Assembly (NCBI GenBank): GCA_027405735.1
Contig: JAPEHQ010000013.1
Coordinates: 992,001 to 1,056,000, forward strand
Reading direction: 5' to 3'
Length of the DNA: 64,000 nucleotides
DNA from: Mucor racemosus
Lineage: Eukaryota > Mucoromycota > Mucoromycetes > Mucorales > Mucoraceae
Part shown: positions 1 through 11,960 of the stretch, in pieces
How positions within the stretch are numbered: the first letter of the stretch is position 1
Layout: each line of letters starts with the position of its first letter
Translations under genes and position numbers: made by a program
Notes under the pieces: generated by a model
The model's database searches: none
What the model was told of the DNA's origin: nothing
Seen by the model: the letters and a program-made list of their open reading frames with translations, nothing else

Positions 1-52
1 TCTCGACACGCAGTAGATTGTGGAAGTTGGGCTTTGAGATCAACTCGTTCAA

Positions 53-1540
53 CATGTGTACCTACCCTCATGTAAAGTTGAAAGTTCATAGGATTGAAAT
101 TCATTGAGATGAGGCTTTGTTATCGGGTTTTACGGCTATACGAAAGTATGTTTCAAATGGAGTTTAAATGAATTTCTAATGTTTTTGCTTAATATTCAGT
201 TGAATCACGTAAAATCTTCCAAGAAGATGTACCTTAGCTTTATAGGCCATTAATATCTCTTGGGAAATAGAAATATTAACTCTAGAATATTGGTGAACTG
301 ACCAAATATTGACCAAAATTGACCAAAATTGACCAAGGTTTACCTAAAATTAATTATAAAAAAATGAGCACAAAAATTAATACTTTAATTTTTTATATCC
401 ACAAGATAGATCCAACTCTAAGCTACTTTGCATTTTTTATTTCAGCGAAAAATATTGGTTTTTCGTCGATATAATCAAAATAATAGGTCATATTACGGCT
501 TAACCCTATAGTAACTGGATTTCAAAATTGATCCGACAAATCAATCAGAAAATGATCAAAAAACAAAATTGCTTAATGGCTCATGAACTGCGAAGTAAGT
601 TAAAATAGCTTATTAAATAATTTTTGTACAGTTTTAAATTCTGCATCCAGTTAAACAAAATTCAAACAAATGTGTCGCATTAAATTTTGCACAAAATGTC
701 ATTGAAATTTTGAATGTTTTCTGAATATACACATGATTTCTTATAAACATGCTTCAAAATAGATTTTGGAAACAATGGGCAACAAAATCATCTATCGATC
801 GAGTCATTGATGAACCTTCTAGCTGCATTTGTCGTAGAGAAAACAAAAATTTTGTCAATTTTTTTTTCAAATTCTGAATTTGGGATGAGGGTATACAAGG
901 AAAAATTGGGAGGTAGAAGCGAAGGAATCTTTTTGCACACATTTTTGAGGATATTTCCACGAAAAATCAATTTTTTTGAAATTGAATCCGAGAGAGCTTA
1001 ACGAGCTTAATGACATGAATCTAAAAAAAATGCTGTTCAATTTAACCAATATTTTGGAATTTACTGCAAAAATGTCAAAAAAATGAAAAAAAAAAATAAA
1101 AGTGCTCAGAATTTTTTTATATTCAAATATGTTATAGAGCACGTTAAAACAAGTAAGTTTTATTATTAAAAAGTGTTAGTATAGCTTAATGTTTTCTAGA
1201 GATATGAAGCCTCAAAGTTTTCAATCCATTAGCAGTGAAATACGCGTAAAAAATCTGAAACCTTAGCACTGAAAAATTAATACCAACTGTAAAAAATAGG
1301 ATATTTCCGGATACTTGTTTTTGGATTAAAGGTGAACATCTCAGGTACATTGGCATATAATTTTACCTTGGTATTATTTAGTGAAAAAAAAAATAGAACA
1401 GGAGTGAAAATTGCGACTTAGTTTTCGAGGGAGAAGCAGTGAATTTTACGTGTTTTTGAGTCTTTAGTGAGATGTAAAATAAATTTAGGAACATGCATTA
1501 TAATGCGACCAATTCATATCTGTTAAGCAGTGTCTAAGGT
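53..1540 (+). repeat. Dispersed repeat family R1, copy A (about full length)
   Basis: This AT-rich segment aligns by eye, almost end to end, with the reverse complement of 27927-29419, and partly with copies near 18.5, 48.2 and 63.1 kb. Both apparently full copies are about 1.49 kb. The left side carries a tandem run of the word TTGACCAAAA (about 306-345). The core (about 800-1110) contains a reading frame shared with the other copies, in this copy broken near 1000. The right edge ends near CAGTGTCTAAGG. The ends look weakly like imperfect inverted repeats, suggesting a non-autonomous DNA transposon, but this is inference. No transposase is visible. Confidence 0.75.
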
Positions 1541-1631
1541 GGCAGAAGCAACTTGAAATGCTATGATAGTCTTTATAATGGATAGTCCTTTTAATGAAAA
1601 CAAAATACATCTCTTATTGTTTGAATTAGTA

Positions 1632-1790
1632 TTGGAGTCGAGTCGAGTCGTGTTTCATTCGAGCCTACAAGCCAACTCGAGATTGCATAAACAAAGCTCG
1701 CAAGCCTCGAGTCGAGTCGAGTCGAGCTGCTAATCGAGCTGTTCGAGTTGTCGAGTTTTTCTCGAATTCTCGAGTTTTGTTCAAGCTTTC
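1632..1790. repeat. TCGAG-rich simple repeat
   Basis: Dense imperfect repeats of GAGTC/TCGAG, for example at 1637-1650, 1709-1727 and 1740-1800. Repeated TCGA words make it locally self-complementary. No coding potential is convincing. Confidence 0.7.
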
Positions 1791-2260
1791 CTCGAGCTCT
1801 CGAGTTTCAGGAGACTGAAAAACTCAACGCTACCTGCGATTCACATTGGAACTGGTTCTGGTCAATCTATTCCCATCAAAACCTCCTACAACTGGTCTTC
1901 CAACTTATGAAATCAAGATTTAACTATCGAATGTTATACCCTATATCCGCGCTCCTAAAACATATAAATACCTGATCTTTATACTCATCCTTTTTTAATT
2001 ATAAATATACTTAAATAAATATATCTAGTTCTATTGTACTTTAGCTGGTTATCTTAAGTATATATATAAACAGGATATACTTTAGAAATGTAAATATTCT
2101 CTCTCTTATACATATGGATCAGTTTCTCGTCTGTAGTTGTAAGGAAGGATGCGATCAGTGTCGTAAGAGAGTATTTATATTTCTATAGTATGTTCGCTTA
2201 CCTTTGTCAATATTAAAATAGTCAAGCTTAATTCCTAAAATTTAAGAAAAATCAGAAGAA

Positions 2261-2333
2261 CCGTATCGTATCCGTATCTGTAACTGCATCTGTAACTGCA
2301 TCTGTAACCGTATCCGTATCGTATCCGTATCTT
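2261..2333. repeat. Hexamer array (CGTATC / TGTAAC / TGCATC)
   Basis: A 73-bp array built of related hexamers. CGTATC units lie at both ends and two copies of a 12-mer (TGTAACTGCATC) lie in the middle, so the order of units is roughly mirror-symmetric. The rest of 1541-2887 is AT-rich, with no gene seen. Confidence 0.7.
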
Positions 2334-2887
2334 ATAAAGAAAGCTCAAATTGGCCATAAAGTTTTTCTCATTTAAAAACTTTCAAATTTTTATTTTGATA
2401 TGTTTTATGATATTTGTATGGACATCTTTTTTATAAAGCACGACACTCTTTTTTTTTTGCGACATCATTTTGGCAAAAGGTGTACTTTTCAAGATGAGGT
2501 ACGATATCAAAATATCAATCCTTTAAAAACTTTCGAGCTGGATATGTTTCCATGATGATACAACAATGAAAAATTATGGCTTTTAATAATTATATTATGT
2601 TATGTTATTACCCTGTTGAAAATATTCCTTGACTTACCTGAATCCAATTAGCATTTATCAATCATGATATACTATATATACAGTGCATACCGTGGAGATA
2701 CACGCACCGCAATGAAAAAGCGAATTGTATAAATAAATTTTGATTTAACAATAATAATTCGAAATAAGAAAAACAAGGTAAACCATGTCGCACTAATCCA
2801 TTAAAACTTCTTTAAAAGTATTACTACACTGGACAAACACATTATGCAAAATTAAAAAGAAGATATATACATTTTATTTTTGTTTCT

Positions 2888-4544
2888 TTACATAATTGCC
2901 AACTTTGTGGCTACATTGGTGCTTGAAGAGGCGACATTGGATGTTGATTTGTTATTACTGTTGTTATTAAATTTCAAAGATTCCTCTCGAACCAAATCCT
3001 CCATCCCATTCTCTTCCCATTGCTTTTGTACAAGTTCCAATTGATGATCTAATTTTTTTACTTCCCAATGCGCAAGTTCTAATTCGAATCTACTTTTACG
3101 AGAGCTTGTCAAAATTCGGATTTCTTCGTCACACAACTTTCTTTGTTCTATATGATATCTATCCATCTATATTTAAAGCTATATTAGTATGTGTTTCATA
3201 ATTTCTGTTCAACAAACAAACCTCTTTTTCCTGATCTGGAGCCCATGAGATTCTTTGACGGATAGGCGGCATAGTTGTAGAAGGGGAATTGTAATGGCTA
3301 TTGTAGTGATGATGATATCCGCTGTTGCTATTACTGCTGTGGTGATGAGAAGGTGGAAGACCTCCTCGTGGAGTACTCGGGCCTCCTCCTCCACCGCTGT
3401 TAGTGTAAGGTGAAGATGATGCGGATGAAGAATATGGATAAGAAGAAGAAGAGGGTTGAGGATAGTTTGTATTAAGGGAAAGAGAAGGTGGGGGCTGCGC
3501 ATGTTGTGGTTGATTATTAGTTGTCGTATTATTAATAGTAGTATTAGTATTGGTGGTGGGGGCGGAGGATGATGAGGGAGCAACATTGGAAGCAATATTA
3601 GAAACTGAAGACGAAGAAGCCAATGCTGCCGGCGCATTGCTTTCTATATTTGATGGTTGAGAAGGAGGGGCAGATTGCTGTTGTTGTGATGGAGAAGATG
3701 TAGAATTCGAGGCAACAACCGAGGAAGTAGCTACGGCGGTTGCAGCTACAGAAGAAGAAGCAGGCGTGTTGCTATTTGGCAACATGCTATTAGGTTCTTG
3801 TGCAAAATGTCTGGGTGAATTAGGAGCTGTTGATGTTGGAGTTGAATGTATCGATCTTTGAAGAGGTACTGAAGTTTCTCTATTATGATATCCACTACTT
3901 GGCGAAGGATGAGAAGGAGGGGGTCCATATCCTGATGATGAAGGAGGGGCGTAAGAGGATGGTGGTCCAGAGTAATGTCTACGAGATGAATAGGGTGGGT
4001 ATGGACCTCTTTCACTGTCTCCTCTTCCGCCTCTATAAGATGATGGTGGGGGAGGATATTGAGAGTAAGATGGAGAACCATGATAAGGTCTATGGTGATC
4101 ATAAGAGTCTCTTCTACTGCTGGAACTACTTCCGCTACGACCGCCTACAGGAGGAGGAGATGGAGACCTTCTGCTATAAGGATATGATGACCCTCCTGAT
4201 GAGCGATAATATCCATAAGATGGTCTTCGAGGAGATCTTGAAGAAGAGCGAGATGGAGGAGATGGACCTCTTGAGCTATAATAGCCCGGTCTCGAATCTG
4301 AGTAGCTGCTGCTGTATCTTGATCCAGATCCTCCACCACTTGTTGGGGAGCGAGAAGATGGATAATTAGGGGAATAATTTCTACTACTGCCTCCATTACC
4401 ACCACCACCACTACCACCGCCACCAGCAGTATCTCTATAATCTCTATCTGAACGATAGTTTTCGCCTGGGCGATAGGTATCTGATCGTGGACGGTCGTAA
4501 TATCCTCTATATCTTTCGTCGTATCCTCTTGAATATCTATCCAT
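2888..4544 (-). CDS. RS/Gly/Ser-rich low-complexity protein, unknown function
   Basis: Two exons (4544-3222, 3166-2888) joined across a 55-nt intron with a TACTAAT branch site; 533 aa. The start is the ATG at 4544, which opens a Arg/Tyr/Asp-rich segment; upstream in-frame codons look like leader sequence. Residues 1-60 are RGY/DR-rich. Next come a Gly stretch, then Ser-Arg-Ser-Pro repeats (about 70-230), and Ser/Thr/Ala/Asn/Gln and His-rich tracts to about 430. The C-terminal about 95 residues differ: charged, helical, probably coiled-coil, rich in Glu, Lys and Gln. The composition resembles RNA-processing RS proteins or a nuclear scaffold, but no RRM or other known domain is visible, so the function is left open. 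Many frames overlapping this gene are open only because of its low complexity. Confidence 0.75.
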
Positions 4545-4780
4545 TTGGTTTAAATTGATAAAATAGATATTAATAAAATATTTTTCTAATGAAATACTCG
4601 TCCTCTCAATGAAAATGTACGTCATTGCAATCATTCATATTCATTGGGCTATACACACAGTGATTTTGACGACAGAATTCAATTCACGTGCCTTGACGCT
4701 TTAATTAGATCTGAAACTATTTCAAATAAACACGAGTGAATGGAAAGAAAGGTTATGCTTCAATCTGAAACTATAAGATG

Positions 4781-4828
4781 CTGGTCAACGCCGCTATGCG
4801 GTGTACGGCTCGTGCTGCCGTAGACCTG
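4781..4828. other. GC-rich foldback: two adjacent hairpins closed by a third stem
   Basis: A local GC-rich patch in AT-rich DNA. GGTC (4783-4786) pairs with GACC (4823-4826). Between them lie two directly abutting hairpins: 4789-4803 (CCGC/GCGG core, loop TAT) and 4804-4822 (TACGGC/GCCGTA, 7-nt loop). It lies about 240 nt upstream of the minus-strand start at 4544, so it could be promoter or 5' UTR of that gene, or a small RNA. Nothing else is seen in 4660-5132. Confidence 0.45.
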
Positions 4829-5132
4829 TTTTACTTGCAAGAAGCTTTTCATCGTACTGTACCAATAGTTAGAACAAATTAAGGATAATGCAAAGACAAG
4901 TTACTAAAATAATTGTATCGCTTTTTTTGTATATCTTTGTTCTCCTCTTCTTTCATTCTATTGCCCTCCTCCTCCTCTTTCTTCTTCATCTTCTTTGTTT
5001 GGGTGTGCGTTGTCTTTTTTTATTTAAATTATTGCATTTATTTAATTTTGGCTGTGAAATACGACCATATGATTTTAAAAATAAAGTGATAACAATGAAC
5101 ATAAATAGACATTTATCTTTATTAATGATTTT

Positions 5133-6652
5133 TTAAGAGTAAAGGATATCTTGCATAGATACAAATTGCGATAATTGATATTGTGGCTGTATTGGCATAT
5201 AGGGTGTTATTTGTAGGGATTGTGATGGGTATAAATTAGTGAATGATAAATCATTTGAATTAACTGGTGTAGTGAGCATAAGGCTATTATTATTATCGAT
5301 ATTATTTCCATCTTCATCTTCTTCAAAATGAAGGTATTTTCGGGTTACTTCTTCATCATTTAAGTGAATTGTAATAGGTTGTTGTCTTTTCCATGTAGTG
5401 TTGGATTGTTGAATAGGTGTAATCCATTGTTGTTGTTGTTGTTGTTGCTGTTGTTGTGATGGTGGTGGTGGTGATGGTGGTGGTGGCTTTCTCTGTTGAT
5501 CGGTGTAGACTAATGAATGCTCCACCCAATCATTGACTTCATAATTGATCTCTCCAAAAGGGGGAATACAAGTTGATGTTGGTGTATCATAAATCATGCT
5601 TTGTTGATGATGATGATTCACATGTAATTGATCCATGCCTAATGTCATAATGGGCGTGGTTGCTGCTGTTGCACTTGAAGCACTAATAGTAGTGGCTGTG
5701 GTAGTATTTGTACGACGACGCTTTCTAAAATGCTTTCTATCTACATACTCATTACCAACATCCACACCAGAATCATTATCTGAATCATCCAATGCAGCAG
5801 CAGTAATAGCAATAGTTTCATCTGATTTTGGTGCCATATTAACCATACGGAATGTTGTATATAATGGAGAAAGCAATGGTTTTGTTGGAGTAGGTGGTGG
5901 TGTATCCAAATTAATTGTTGTATGAGGAGTTAATAATGGAGTTGGAGTGGTAGGTGTGGTTGGTGTAACTGGATTGTTATGATTATAAAAGCATGCACCC
6001 CGACGTTGGCCAATGGAAAGCTCAGCAGTAAGACCAATATCATGATGTTTTCGGCTATGTCCTCCTTCTTGTGTTAGATTATCAATAAATATTTGTTCAG
6101 TACCAGCGAGCAAAGTCCAATAACAGCCTTTTCCTGGATTTGCTTGAGTAGGCCTTCTATCAATCTTATAAAACCATTTCTTGTTTAACGATAGATTATG
6201 ACGAATTGAGTTCTGTTTCATAATGTTAGGCATTGTTAATTATTATGCAATTTTCTAATTTATACCTGCCAACCTCCATTCCCAACAGAAAATGTAGGAT
6301 AGTTTTTTGAAATCCAAGTGTAAATATCATTTAATGTTAATCTACCATCTTTGCTAGCTAAAATGGCATGAGCGATTAATGTAGCATATGAATAAGGAGG
6401 CTTCTCATTTGGTTGAGAAGCAACCCACCACGGAATGATTTGCTTGGGCCATGAAGGTCTTGTTCTTGCAGGACACATGTCTAAATCATCATCATCTTCG
6501 GGATGAATTCCAACAGACTCGATCTTAAATTTCAATTCATTTGGTTTCTTTTGTTGTGGATGCTGTGGTTGTTGATTTTGTTGATTTTCTTGTATAATTG
6601 GAAATGACTTGGTTGGTCGAAAGCAATAATCAGACATGTTGAAGTAATTCAT
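5133..6652 (-). CDS. Forkhead (winged-helix) transcription factor
   Basis: Two exons (6652-6266, 6212-5133) with a 53-nt intron that falls inside the DNA-binding domain after Gly-Gly-Trp-Gln; 488 aa. The forkhead domain spans about residues 84-175. It opens with KPPYSYATLI, includes LTLNDIYTWI, and has the recognition-helix sequence NSIRHNLSLNKKWFYKI followed by GKGCYWTL, all hallmark FOX residues. The rest is low complexity: Thr/Pro-rich (about 205-240), a basic KHFRKRRR patch that may be a nuclear signal, Pro-rich then poly-Gln (about ten Gln), and an acidic patch. It is expected to be a nuclear sequence-specific regulator; fungal relatives act in cell-cycle and morphogenesis control, but the target process cannot be read here. 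An alternative in-frame start lies five codons downstream (6637). Confidence 0.92.
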
Positions 6653-9000
6653 TTTAAAATAAAGGGTATAAAGCCAAGAGTAGTGGAAAGCAAGAAACTA
6701 GAAACAGAGGAAAATGTGATGGAAATTGATCAATTTTTAATGCCTTTTTATATAGTCGAAAAAAAGGGATATTTTGTTCCGTTGTCACTGTATGTAAAAA
6801 CGTTCATTAAAAGTGCTTCATTTCTTTATTTAAAATTTTAAAATGACCCCACTTGAATACAAGAAAACACGGTACTGACATGTTTTGCCCTGAAAAATGA
6901 ATGTGCGCATTTGTTTATATTTTATATATATATATATACATTGCTCCTTAACCACATATTTTTTTGATAAATAAATAATGGTCTGGTCAAAGCGTTTTCT
7001 TATTAATCCATTAATCTTTACCGGGAATACTATAAAAAGACATTTCACTTGTATCACATTATTTCTCGGCAAAAAATAAAGAGAATTTGTTGTCAATCAT
7101 CCCGCTCTTTTTTTTTTCTCTCTTGTTCTGCCCGCCTTTATCTATATTACGATTACTGTTTGGCTCGATTTTTTATCGTTTAAGGGAATCAAAACAAATG
7201 TCTATAAATCGCATCGGGTAAGCGGACCTTGTATAAAATGCCACTTGCAGAAATTAGAATGAAACCTTGCTAGTTACTCTTTTATAAAGTGATAAGGGGT
7301 AACCATGTAATGTAAAAGAGAAATTAAATCTATGTCTATATATATTCATTTTAGAAAAATATAAAATTATGTATGCTCTAGAAGATTGTAAAGGAAATAT
7401 TAAAAAAAAAAAAAAAAAGAAAAACCGAAATGAAAAACCAAAATTTCGAAACATACAGTGTATTATTCTTAATTTGATCTTTCAACACATGCTCAATTGT
7501 CATTTAGACTTGTTTTACTAATCTTTTTGTTATTGGACTCTAGAAAAACTAATTATGGCAAACATAGCGCATAAAGTTTCTCGGGTGTCACATTTTTATA
7601 GCAAAAAAAGAACCTTTATCAAACGAGATCGATACATTTGTTTTGTTTGAAATTAGTAATAAACTTGGATATGTAGATGTGTGTAAGTGTGCATAATAAA
7701 TGCATCACCATCTTTCATCACTCATGTTGTTTGTCTACAAGCATAAATACAGAAGGCTGGGCTCAGACCAACAAAAGTGATCGAAAACATGCAGAGTGGG
7801 AATTGATCACAAAAATCAAATAATTAAACCAAATAAAAAAATGTGCGCACTTGGAGAGAATTACACAAAATGAAAGCTTACTTTATCATGCTGGTTTCAC
7901 TCAATATCATGCTATTAAACCATACATAAATTAACTTTTCAATTACAACCGATGATAAATAAATGCTAATGTACGATGTATACATAGCCTCCTTGAATTT
8001 TCTCTCTATGGTTCTTTGTTATATATTGGTATGCTGCTTTATATATGTGAATAATTCCACAAAGTACAAGAAATATTTTGTACAAGGTAATGACAGTATG
8101 TCACAACACATGATACGCAATCAGAAAGGAGCAAAGAGACGCCTTTTTTAAATATAAATACACATAATACAACGGATACTTACCCCGTAAATCCGGATTT
8201 GATTCTATATACCATCATTTGATCCTTACTACTCTTATTAAGATATTTGTCCAATCAATATACAGCTTTGTTTGTTGTTGTTGTTGTTGTTGTTGTTGCC
8301 TTGATTTTGAGGTAACCTAATAGCAGTAAATTAAGCAGTTTGTTGTCTATCTTATAAATGACAAACAAAAATCTAGATTGCTTCTAATTGACAAAAAAGT
8401 TATATTGGCTCCGATCACTTCATACACATTCGAACCTTATCATGATCACTTAAGGTTGATCAGGTAACAGCTAAAGTGACAATATCTTGTGTGTGAGTGT
8501 GCGCATTTTTGAGTGTGTGAGTGTGTGTACCACCACTTTTTGGAAAATGCGTGCCACTAATGTCGTACAGATCAAGTTGGAATTTCGAATCTGAGATCGC
8601 CTGTCTGATATACCATTTTTCCCTTGAAAATCAAATAACATTATTATAAGCAGGTTTCCCAAAACAAAAAATATCAGTAGTAATTTGACGTATTTATTTG
8701 TTTGTATTGAAACGTTTTTATCGCATTTTTTTAATATTAGGGGTATGTAAATACACTTTGGAGTCTATATTTTGAAACCTTCAACAGATTTGTATCAATA
8801 CAGTAGTCGCGCTATATAAGGCTAAGATTTTTGAAAACTTTTTTTGGCAGCAAAATATTCTTATTAGCCTTATTTCATACTAGCCGTTCGATCTTGCTAC
8901 GCTCAATTACGGCATCGTCCTAGGAGCTCGCTTTTCCATTTTTTTAATGAATGTATCATATGATTGGTAGCTCTACCTTGTTACGTTTAATTATTGTCTC
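6653..9000. other. Non-coding stretch upstream of the forkhead gene
   Basis: AT-rich sequence with no credible gene. It holds short simple repeats: (TA)n near 6930, an A-run at 7401-7418, a TTG array at 8272-8298 and a GTGTGAGTGTG tract at 8490-8530. The part nearest 6653 presumably contains the forkhead promoter. Confidence 0.5.
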
Positions 9001-9009
9001 CAGTGATGG

Positions 9010-9760
9010 CCATGTTTATGTTTATGACATTGGATATATAGAGGTAAGACGAAAAATTAATATAAATCAGCTCTAGCGCGATAATTAGAAATTAAAGATT
9101 TATTATCATCAGATAAATTATTACACAGTATTAAAAAGAGTAAATATCTACAATAATAAACTTGAATTGAGTAGGTACAGCATCGTGGATTCTTGAAGAA
9201 GTTTTCAAATATCGTAAAATCTCTTATTTTTAAGACTTGCGAGGCTTATAAATGGAATATTAATTTTAAAAATTATCCTTGTCCAGATCATCAATTTTGA
9301 CACTTTCCGATTTTTTTTTCTGATTTTGCATATTTAGAGTTAATTATACTACCAATTATAAAAATAAAAAAATACGTCCATATACAACATTTGACGCTCT
9401 ATTTGTTCAATAAAACATAACAAACATTTTTATTGCAAAATATTACATGAAAATCCTTTAATCAAAAAACTGTTTTTGGGTCAAAAGTGCAAATTTTATT
9501 ACTTAACATCTAATATTAAGCTTTTATAAAATGTGTATTAGTTATGGCTACAATTTTTTCTCACAATGTAGTATATTTAAACGTTAATTTTGGTATCAAA
9601 AATCGATTTTTTTGTTTTTTGATCAAAATCATGCGTATTGGTAAGGATAAAAATGAGCCCCGAAAATGTCCGCTACAAAAACTGAATTTTCAGACCATAC
9701 ATGGTTAAATATAAAAAAAAGTCGATAAAAATAATATTTAATTAAAACTTAGATATAAAA
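9010..9760 (+). repeat. Dispersed repeat family R2, copy 1
   Basis: About 750 bp that matches 20936-21640 at high similarity. Examples are the blocks around GGTACAGCATCGT, AAAATCTCTTATTTTT, and CCCCGAAAATGTCCGC followed by TACAAAAACTGAATTTTCAG. Its first 70 bp also match 19858-19925. No open frame or clear terminal inverted repeat is seen, so the class is unknown. Confidence 0.8.
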
Positions 9761-9809
9761 GACCTAGCCGTTGAATCTCGATACATTCAATTATGGATAG
9801 GGTTGTTGT

Positions 9810-9862
9810 CGAGCCCATTTTATACTAGTAAATCTGGCTGGCAAAATCCAGCTCGATACCAA
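9810..9862 (+). repeat. Short repeat R3, copy 1
   Basis: About 50 bp containing TTATACTAGTAAATCTGGC-like sequence, flanked by TCGAGCCC and CCAGCTCGA. The reverse complement at 30243-30302 matches closely. The GGCTGG/CCAGCT words could form a small hairpin. Confidence 0.55.
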
Positions 9863-10036
9863 TATTAATTATGTGTATATATAAAAGCCAGAAATAAAGA
9901 GTAGGGGATAGTTTGCCTGCCTTCGATATATGCAGATACTTTATTTCTTTTTGAGTGATTATAAAGCCTTGAAAATTGGAATCGTAAATGTAAACGTGGG
10001 CATCTTCAAAAATTGTTTAAAATATGCATAAATTTT

Positions 10037-11960
10037 TTATTCAATATTTAAAGCTTTCTTAAGAGCTGTTAAGCTTTGATTTCTAATTTCAATCCATGCT
10101 TGATTATGCTCCTCTACAACTGGCTTCCCTAATGATCTTCCATCACGATTTACCCAGGTAGTAATGTCCTTGATATAAGCCAACTCAAGTTCCGAGCCTA
10201 AAGCATGAAATTCTCTTCCTGCACCTTTCTTTAAAAGACGTTCCTGCCACTCAAGGCGCATTCCTTTTTCGGTCGGAAGTTTTGCAGCATCAGCATAAAC
10301 TCTAGCAATAGCATAGGATTGGAATTCAAATAGTGAAAAGGTGGCAATGTGGAATGGAATGCCAACAAAACTTAATGTAGGGTTTGGAATATAGAAGATA
10401 TCTTTATGGAGATTAAATACTTGCGTGCCATCCTTAACCAACACATGTCTGTCATCCACATCAGATTGACGCTTGGCATTAATGTATTCATCAGAATGAA
10501 GGTTCTCCAAGAAATGGAAGCTGAAAACATAACCGGTACAGACAATAATGTAATCAAAGCCGGTTAATTCGGTACCATCTTCAAGTTCAACAACAGCATC
10601 TTGAATATCTTGTGATTCTTTGTCATTGTCGAAGCGAAATGCCTTGATATTTCCAACCCGTTGAACGTTCTTGGGAACAAATTTAGATAACTCTTCTCTC
10701 AGCTTGAGATAACGCTCATCAAATTTGTGGTTGCTTTCACGAACAGAGTTGTAAATGGTCTTTACTTGGCTGCTAATATCTCTGGCTATATCTAATGCTG
10801 ATGTGCCGTTTCCGATGAGAAGTACCGACTATCCATATAAAATAAATATCTTTTTTATACGAAATTGCCAGCATCTTACCTTGTCTTTGAATTGCTCAGG
10901 TACACGGTATTGCTTTGAATGAATCACATTTTCGGGCCATGTTTTACGCCAATCTGATAAGCCTGGTAAATCAGGAACATAGGGAGCATGGTAATGACCA
11001 GTGGCAACAACAACAGCGTCAAAAATCTGTTTATATTATTTGTATTCAATACGCTGTAATTTATAAGCAATTTGAAATAAAATGTATACCTCTTCCTTCC
11101 ATGATATTTCAACTTGATTGGTATCTTTAGAGTATTCAGCATGCTTTGTCAGCACACTCCATCCACCTTGATTTGGTAATTCTTCCAAATTTTCAACAGA
11201 TGTATTGAATTCAGTAATATCGTCTAGTTTAAAGTGAGAAGAATAGTCTTGTAGATATTGTAAAATCTTGTTATGCGAAGTAAACCAAGGCTAATTTATA
11301 TTCATATGTTAGTTTATCAGTGTTCATATATTATGATAATCGTAGAAACTAACAGTATCTTTACGCCACTCAAGATCTTTATATTTTAAAAGTGGAGTAG
11401 GTACATTGTTTCTCAGAGAACGGTAACAGGGTGTAGGTGGGTTTAATTGTAATAGTTCCTCTTGGGCAATGTCAACCGTAGTCTTTTTCCCAAAAGGTAA
11501 AGAAACTTCTTTTGGAGGAAAACTAGGCTCTACAACTTTGGTTGGTATTTCTGAGGGAAACTCAGGATTGATAGGCTTTTGTTCATCATATATCCTATTT
11601 TTGTTGCTGTTATTAAATAAAAAGCATTTCTGAATCATAATTAAACTTACCATGTGCCTCCAGAGGCTGTATTTCTTTCATAAATTTTGACTTCAAGCCC
11701 TTCATCCAAGAGTAATTTAGCTGTGGGTAACTATTAAATGAGCAAATTTAGTATACGGATATCTACTGAGAAATAGACAAACTTACACCAGCAGGACCAG
11801 CACCGATGACAGCTACTCTGCGAATTTTATTTTTGAATTGGAATGATTCAGATTGATCAATATTTGCATTGTACACGCCAATTTCAGGCTTCTCAACAAG
11901 AGGTTGAATTAATGTGTCTGTGCTCCAATTAACTTTGATAGAAACGTCTTCTACTGGCAT
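10037..11960 (-). CDS. Flavin-containing monooxygenase (FMO family)
   Basis: Six exons (11960-11787, 11730-11651, 11594-11354, 11290-11090, 11026-10880, 10828-10037), all introns GT..AG and frame-preserving; 544 aa, normal for the family. The FAD-binding glycine motif GAGPAG is at residues 53-58. The GGTW motif follows at the exon 2/3 junction, the NADPH-binding GNGTSA is at about 287-292, and an ATGHY element lies at the start of exon 5. FMOs use NADPH and O2 to oxygenate soft nucleophiles (N or S). The substrate cannot be read from sequence. It lies about 2.5 kb from the end of a TauD-type dioxygenase on the same strand, separated by a kelch relic. FMO1 in animals can oxidise hypotaurine to taurine, so a link to taurine use is possible but only inferred. 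Confidence 0.9.

Noticed and set aside
3209..4423. Several long open frames overlapping the RS-rich gene on both strands
   Set aside because: They result from the low-complexity Ser/Gly/His codons of the real gene; His/Leu/Ile-rich composition is not protein-like.
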